Assembly (NCBI GenBank): GCA_004017275.1
Contig: SAKE01000009.1
Span: forward strand, 149,105 to 213,104
Source: Mesorhizobium sp.
GTDB lineage: Bacteria; Pseudomonadota; Alphaproteobacteria; Rhizobiales; Rhizobiaceae
Length of the DNA stretch: 64,000 nucleotides
Direction of reading: 5' to 3'
The notes below the pieces were generated by a model, which was not told where the DNA came from, made no database searches, and worked only from the letters and a program-made list of their open reading frames with translations. Of the stretch, positions 60,006 to 64,000 are shown piece by piece; the first letter of the stretch is position 1, and the number at the start of each line of letters is the position of its first letter. The translations under genes were made by a program, and so were the position numbers.

Positions 60006-61373
60006 ATGACGACGATGACCGCCGATCAAATCCAGTCGATCGAAGAGCGCTTCCCGCAGGTCTTCCACCGGCCGTTCCACAAGCGCTTCGGACCGCTGCT
60101 GCTGGTTGGCGGTATCTTTCTCTACCTGCTCTACGCACTGTGGTTCTTCAACCTGCCGCAGGTCATGCGGGAATCGCACTGGGAGCGCCTGCCACTGTTT
60201 CTGACCCAGTGGATCAGCTACGACGTGCAGCCGATATTCCGCCTCGATGAACCGCAGATCACCGCCAAATATCCACGCTTCTCGGTGCTCGGCCCGAATC
60301 CAAATCCGGACTGGGTCAAGACCAATGCCGATGGTTCGGTGACGATCCTGATCGACGGCACCGCCAAGTCGATCACTTTCAACAAGACGCAAGCAACGAT
60401 AACTGCCAACAGTGAGACCGTTGCCGTCGGGCTAGGCACCGGCAAGCCGCTGATCTCCGGACCGGTTCCCGGCTGGATCACCGCGCATGAAGATGAGGTC
60501 GTCGCCGATATGGGCTTTGCTGGCGAGGCCCGCGTCACCGTTGACCGGGTCAGGATTCGCAAGCGTTTTCTCGGCTGGGCGAACTTCGTATTCGACACGC
60601 GCTCGCCTTTCTTCGGCAAGTCGGCAAGCGAAGTTGCCTCGCTGATCGTCTCCGGGCCTGAACTCAAACCGGGCACGTCCAATCTGGCGTTGGCCGGCGA
60701 CAACATCTGGAACAACGCCCAGTGGCAGCATGGCGACGTCTGGAGCAAGTTGTTGCAGACCATCGTCATGGCTTTTCTCGGCACCATGCTGGGCGGCATC
60801 GTCGCCTTCCCGCTCGCTTTCTTCGCCGCCCGCAACATAACGCCCAGCCGACTGGTCAACCAGGTGCTGAAGCGCTTCTTCGACTTCATGCGCTCCATCG
60901 ACATGCTGATCTGGGCGCTGTTCTTCACCCGCGCTTTCGGACCCGGTCCGCTGGCGGGCAGCGCCGCGATCTTCTTCACCGAGGTTGGCACGCTTGGCAA
61001 AACCTATTCCGAGGCGCTGGAGAACATCGACGACAAACCGCGCGAGGGCGTCGTCTCGACCGGCGCCAACGGCCTTCTGGTGCAGCGCTACGGCGTGCTG
61101 CCGGAAGTGGTGCCGGTGTTCATCAGCCAGACGCTCTATCAGTGGGAATCCAACACCCGCGGCGCGACCATCATCGGCGCCGTCGGCGCCGGCGGCATCG
61201 GCCTGAAACTGTGGGAGGCGATGCGCACCAACTCCAACTGGGCCAACGTCTTCTACATGGTGCTGCTGATCCTGCTCGTCGTGTTCATCTTCGACAACAT
61301 TTCCAATTTCCTGCGCCGCCGGTTGAGCCAGACCATCCACGATTACAACAGGATCCAGGCCGAGCAGGGATGA
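60006..61373 (+). CDS. phnE: phosphonate ABC transporter permease PhnE (second copy, with large periplasmic insertion)
   Basis: A 455-residue permease. The first helix is about 28-50 and the C-terminal permease helices run from about 248 to 440 (VAFPLAFFAARNITPSRLVN, AVGAGGIGLKLWEAMRTN). Between them lie about 190 extra residues (about 60-245), probably periplasmic and beta-rich (VTILIDGTAKSITF, ATITANSETVAVGLGTG). A standard PhnE has about 260-300 residues. It pairs with the first PhnE in the importer. It ends the phn run, followed by a paired palindromic repeat. Confidence 0.93.
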   Translation: MTTMTADQIQSIEERFPQVFHRPFHKRFGPLLLVGGIFLYLLYALWFFNLPQVMRESHWERLPLFLTQWISYDVQPIFRLDEPQITAKYPRFSVLGPNPNPDWVKTNADGSVTILIDGTAKSITFNKTQATITANSETVAVGLGTGKPLISGPVPGWITAHEDEVVADMGFAGEARVTVDRVRIRKRFLGWANFVFDTRSPFFGKSASEVASLIVSGPELKPGTSNLALAGDNIWNNAQWQHGDVWSKLLQTIVMAFLGTMLGGIVAFPLAFFAARNITPSRLVNQVLKRFFDFMRSIDMLIWALFFTRAFGPGPLAGSAAIFFTEVGTLGKTYSEALENIDDKPREGVVSTGANGLLVQRYGVLPEVVPVFISQTLYQWESNTRGATIIGAVGAGGIGLKLWEAMRTNSNWANVFYMVLLILLVVFIFDNISNFLRRRLSQTIHDYNRIQAEQG

Positions 61374-61417
61374 TCGGCCTGTCGTGCACAATTGGGGCGA
61401 AAAGTCGGCGGGACAGC

Positions 61418-61575
61418 ACCCCCCTCTGGCCTGCCGGCCATCTCCCCCGCAAGGGGGGAGATTGACGGTTCCCGCGATGGCGCTTCCTTCCAACACTTGA
61501 GATTAGCGAAGGCCAGCGCGGCATCCGATCTCCCCCCTTGCGGGGGAGATGTCCGGCAGGACAGAGGGGGGTGTG
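61418..61575. repeat. paired palindromic repeat, copy 4 (after phnE)
   Basis: Left arm about 61418-61464 and right arm about 61528-61575, of the polA-type family. It lies between the phn operon and the convergent epimerase-like gene, where it may form a bidirectional terminator. Confidence 0.85.
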
Positions 61576-61633
61576 AAGGAACGCGGCGGCAGGTGTTGGA
61601 CGGCTTTGCTCCGTCCCACCATGACGAAGGCGC

Positions 61634-62485
61634 CTAAGCCGCCCTCTTCCACCCGTTCCTGATATGCTTATACCCCTCGCGATAAACCGCTTCCGGGCTC
61701 TCGGAAAAGTCGCGCCACACCTTGGTTGCCGCCGCCAAGTCTTTGAGCGAGCGGCCGAACGCCTCGATCGTCAGCCAGTCGTCATAGCCGCTCTTGCGGA
61801 TGGCGGAAAAAGTTTCCTCCCAGGGAATGTTGCCGCGCCCCGGCACACCGCGATCGTTCTCCGAGATGTGGATGTGCACGACATTCCGACGGTGTTTTGT
61901 GTAGGCGCCGATCGGGTCGGCCTCCTCGATATTGGCATGGAAGGTATCGTACATCGCCTTGATGTGCGGCCGGTCGATGACGTCGATATGCTCCGACAGG
62001 TCAGCCATCGTGTTGAAGAGATAGCATTCGAAGCGGTTCAGTGCCTCGAGCCCGATGGTGACGCCTTTCTTGCCGGCATGGTCGCCGATGGCGCGTTGCG
62101 AGGCGACCGAGCGCTTTTTCTCGGCGGCCGTCGGCCCGGAGCCGGAAAAGGCGCCGAGCGTCGAATGCAGTGGCCCGCTCAGCGTGTTGGCGCCAAGTGC
62201 CTGCGCGCAGTCGATAGCCCATTTCATGTAGTCGACACCGGCCTTGCGCGTCGCAGCGTCGGCCGAAATCAAATTCATCGCCGGATCGCCCATCGCTGAA
62301 ACGGCAGTCCGCTCCAGCCCGATGCGGTCGAGCAGCTCGCCGAGCTTTTTATAGTCGTCCGGCGTGCCGGCGAAGATCGGTATCTCGACGCCATCGAAGC
62401 CGGTCGCCTTGATATCGCGCAGCAACGGCTCGTGTTTCTTCGACACCGCCGTCGTCCACAAGAACATGCACATGCCGATTTTCAT
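61634..62485 (-). CDS. TIM-barrel ketose 3-epimerase-like protein (D-tagatose/psicose 3-epimerase group)
   Basis: A 283-residue metal-dependent epimerase-type protein. The start at 62485 has GGAGGGAG upstream; the longer frame is a repeat. The metal and catalytic segments are in order: GLEALNRFECYLFNTMAD, AMYDTFHANIEE, HIHISENDRGVPGRG and WLTIEAFG. This matches D-tagatose 3-epimerase-like enzymes, which interconvert ketohexoses at C3. It is downstream of the Gfo/Idh gene at 62713 on the same strand, so the pair may process one sugar. A repeat lies in the spacer. Confidence 0.85.
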   Translation of the reverse strand: MKIGMCMFLWTTAVSKKHEPLLRDIKATGFDGVEIPIFAGTPDDYKKLGELLDRIGLERTAVSAMGDPAMNLISADAATRKAGVDYMKWAIDCAQALGANTLSGPLHSTLGAFSGSGPTAAEKKRSVASQRAIGDHAGKKGVTIGLEALNRFECYLFNTMADLSEHIDVIDRPHIKAMYDTFHANIEEADPIGAYTKHRRNVVHIHISENDRGVPGRGNIPWEETFSAIRKSGYDDWLTIEAFGRSLKDLAAATKVWRDFSESPEAVYREGYKHIRNGWKRAA

Positions 62486-62555
62486 CGACGCTCCCTCCCC
62501 ATTTGATGGCACGTGTTGGCTGTTCCCGCCAGCTTCGCGCAAAGTCCCCTCAACC

Positions 62556-62695
62556 GGCCGCTTCGCGGCCACCTTCTCCCCGAGGGGAGAAGAGACTTAG
62601 CGTCGGCGCCGGCACCTCCTCTCCCCTCGGGGAGAGGGCGGATTGCCCCGAATTGCCCTTCGCAATTCGGCTGGCAATCCGGGTGAGGGGGCCTT
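62556..62695. repeat. hairpin-rich intergenic repeat
   Basis: Four small palindromes in a row: GGCCGCTTCGCGGCC (62556-62570), CTTCTCCCC..GGGGAGAAG (62573-62592), CCTCTCCCC..GGGGAGAGG (62618-62637) and CCGAATTGC..GCAATTCGG (62648-62670), then GGGTGAGGGGGC. A typical C- and G-rich alphaproteobacterial intergenic element, related to the one at 63926. Confidence 0.75.
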
Positions 62696-62712
62696 CGTTA
62701 CCCGCCGCGCGA

Positions 62713-63900
62713 CTAGAGCTTCGTCCACGCCCCATTCTTCTTCGACGATTTCACGCAAGCCTCGATGAAGGCCATGCCTTCGACGCCGTCTTGAATGGTC
62801 GGGAAGACGACGTCCTTGGCCGGCTTGCCGCCCTTGCGGCGCGCAGCGCGGATGGCGCGCGCGGCCTCCTGGTAGATGTTGGCGAAACCTTCGAGATAGC
62901 CCTCGGGATGGCCTGACGGCACGCGGCTGACACGCCCTGCCACCGGCAGCGCGCCGGCGCCATTGCGGGTGATCAACTGCTTCGGCTGGCCGAACGGCGT
63001 GTACCAGAGATAGTTCGGGTCGGCCTGCACCCATTCCAGCCCGCCCTTCGAGCCATAGATGCGCAGCTTCAGCCCGTTCTCGTGGCCCGGCGCCACCTGG
63101 CTTGCCCAGATCATGCCCTTGGCCGGATGCGTCTTGCTGGCAGGCTTGAAGCGCAGCATGACGTTGACATTGTCATCGAGAAGCCGTCCCGGCACGAAGG
63201 CGTCGAGATCGGCCGACAGGGAATCGAGCTCCAGCCCGGAGACGAAGCGGGCGAGGTTGTAGGCATGCGTGCCGATATCGCCCAGCGCACCGCCGGCGCC
63301 TGCCTGCTTGGGGTCAGAGCGCCACGCAGCTTGCTTCTGGCCGGTGGCGGCTAGATCCTCGGTCAGCCAGTCCTGCGGATATTCGGACTGCACGATGCGG
63401 ATGTCGCCGAGCACGCCCTTGGCCACCATCTCGCGCGCCTGCCGCACCATCGGATAGGCAGTGTAGTTGTGCGTCAGCACGAACACCTTGCCGGTCTTCT
63501 CGACCACGGCGGCCAGCTTTTTTGCTTCGGCGAGTGTCGTCGCCAGCGGCTTGTCGCAGATGACGTGGATGCCGGCCTCGAGGAAAGCCTTCGCCGCCGG
63601 CACATGCACATTGTTGGGCGTGACGATGGCCACCGCCTCGATGCCATCGGCCCGCTTGGCTTCGGCCTTGGCCATCTCGGCATAGGAAGCATAGCTGCGA
63701 TCCGGGTCGAGCCCGAGCTCGGCGGCCGAGGCCTTTGCACGGGCCGGGTCGGATGACAAAGCGCCGGCGACCAGCACGAAATCATTGTCCAGGCGCGCCG
63801 CGATCCGGTGCACCGCGCCGATGAAGGCGCCTTGCCCGCCACCGACCATGCCGTAGCGGATCGGGCCGCCTCCCGTTTCCGACTTCGATGCGCCGACCAT
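62713..63900 (-). CDS. Gfo/Idh/MocA-family oxidoreductase
   Basis: A 395-residue NAD(P)-dependent dehydrogenase starting MVGASKSETGGGPIRYG at 63900, with GGGAGAAA upstream. Rossmann motif MVGGGQGAFIG and a DKP in place of the usual EKP (HVICDKPLATTLAEA), then GGALGDIGTHAYNLARF. It is adjacent to the ketose 3-epimerase-like gene on the same strand. Substrate unknown; a sugar or polyol is expected. Confidence 0.9.
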   Translation of the reverse strand: MVGASKSETGGGPIRYGMVGGGQGAFIGAVHRIAARLDNDFVLVAGALSSDPARAKASAAELGLDPDRSYASYAEMAKAEAKRADGIEAVAIVTPNNVHVPAAKAFLEAGIHVICDKPLATTLAEAKKLAAVVEKTGKVFVLTHNYTAYPMVRQAREMVAKGVLGDIRIVQSEYPQDWLTEDLAATGQKQAAWRSDPKQAGAGGALGDIGTHAYNLARFVSGLELDSLSADLDAFVPGRLLDDNVNVMLRFKPASKTHPAKGMIWASQVAPGHENGLKLRIYGSKGGLEWVQADPNYLWYTPFGQPKQLITRNGAGALPVAGRVSRVPSGHPEGYLEGFANIYQEAARAIRAARRKGGKPAKDVVFPTIQDGVEGMAFIEACVKSSKKNGAWTKL

Positions 63901-63925
63901 GTTTTTCTCCCTCGTGTCTGAGATA

Positions 63926-63972
63926 CCCCTCCCTCTCGAGGGGAGGGTGGCCCGAAGGGCCGGGTGGGGTCG
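63926..63972. repeat. hairpin intergenic repeat near the right window edge
   Basis: CCCCTCCCTC/GAGGGGAGGG (63926-63947) followed by GGCCCGAAGGGCC (63949-63961) and GGGTGGGGTCGG. It is just upstream of the Gfo/Idh start. The last bases of the window show no other feature. Confidence 0.7.
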
Positions 63973-64000
63973 GTTCATGCCGAGCTCTACGCCCGGCGAC

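Overview
The window looks like chromosomal DNA of a Rhizobiales alphaproteobacterium, most likely Mesorhizobium or a close relative. The evidence is high GC with strong GC3 bias, a PCu(A)C/YcnI/CopCD copper operon, a full rhizobial C-P lyase region, NrnC in place of oligoribonuclease, and rhizobial-style paired palindromic intergenic repeats. I see no rRNA, tRNA, transposase, phage or CRISPR.

Layout. 1-10 kb: the 3' part of a YbaL-like antiporter, an AraC regulator divergent from a quinone-reductase-like MDR protein, an SDR, a bifunctional class A PBP, several small proteins (one only 48 aa), the nanoRNase NrnC and an M20 dipeptidase. 9.8-13.4 kb: a gap that appears to encode a minus-strand small RNA with C-rich loops, then polA and a paired palindromic repeat. 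13.4-13.8 kb: zur.

14-27.1 kb is the most unusual part, an island of exported proteases and repeat proteins. A plus-strand run encodes a Tat-type caspase-like protease, a secreted six-cysteine protein, a one-TM protein, a WD40-caspase fusion and a MEMO-CapA fusion. Next come a minus-strand MORN-repeat protein with a V8-like serine protease, and then a plus-strand trypsinogen-like protease. Both serine proteases have an Arg at or near the start of the catalytic domain, which fits the basic P1 preference of metacaspases. I infer a periplasmic or extracellular proteolytic cascade of unknown purpose.

27.2-36 kb: a sugar ABC operon (GtsA-like binding protein, two permeases, ATPase, TIM-barrel isomerase, Gfo/Idh oxidoreductase, then an aldo/keto reductase) divergent from a LacI regulator. 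Two copies of an 18-bp operator lie between them, one on each promoter. 36-41 kb: gnd and a four-gene copper-handling operon. 41-49.7 kb: a GntR regulator with two winged helices, an UxaA-family dehydratase, an aldo/keto reductase, an RbsABC-like transporter and a zinc dehydrogenase. These probably form one sugar or sugar-acid catabolic unit, linked by a shared upstream motif.

49.8-61.4 kb: phosphonate uptake and C-P lyase (phnF, phnGHIJKL, a hexapeptide transferase, a 2H-phosphoesterase-like protein, phnCDE1E2), with Pho boxes before phnG and phnC. phnM, phnN and phnP are absent here; the 2H protein may cover the PhnP step. 61.6-63.9 kb: a ketose 3-epimerase-like protein and a Gfo/Idh oxidoreductase.

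Intergenic palindromic repeats intrude on two reading frames: the 5' end of the MEMO-CapA gene and the 3' end of phnJ.
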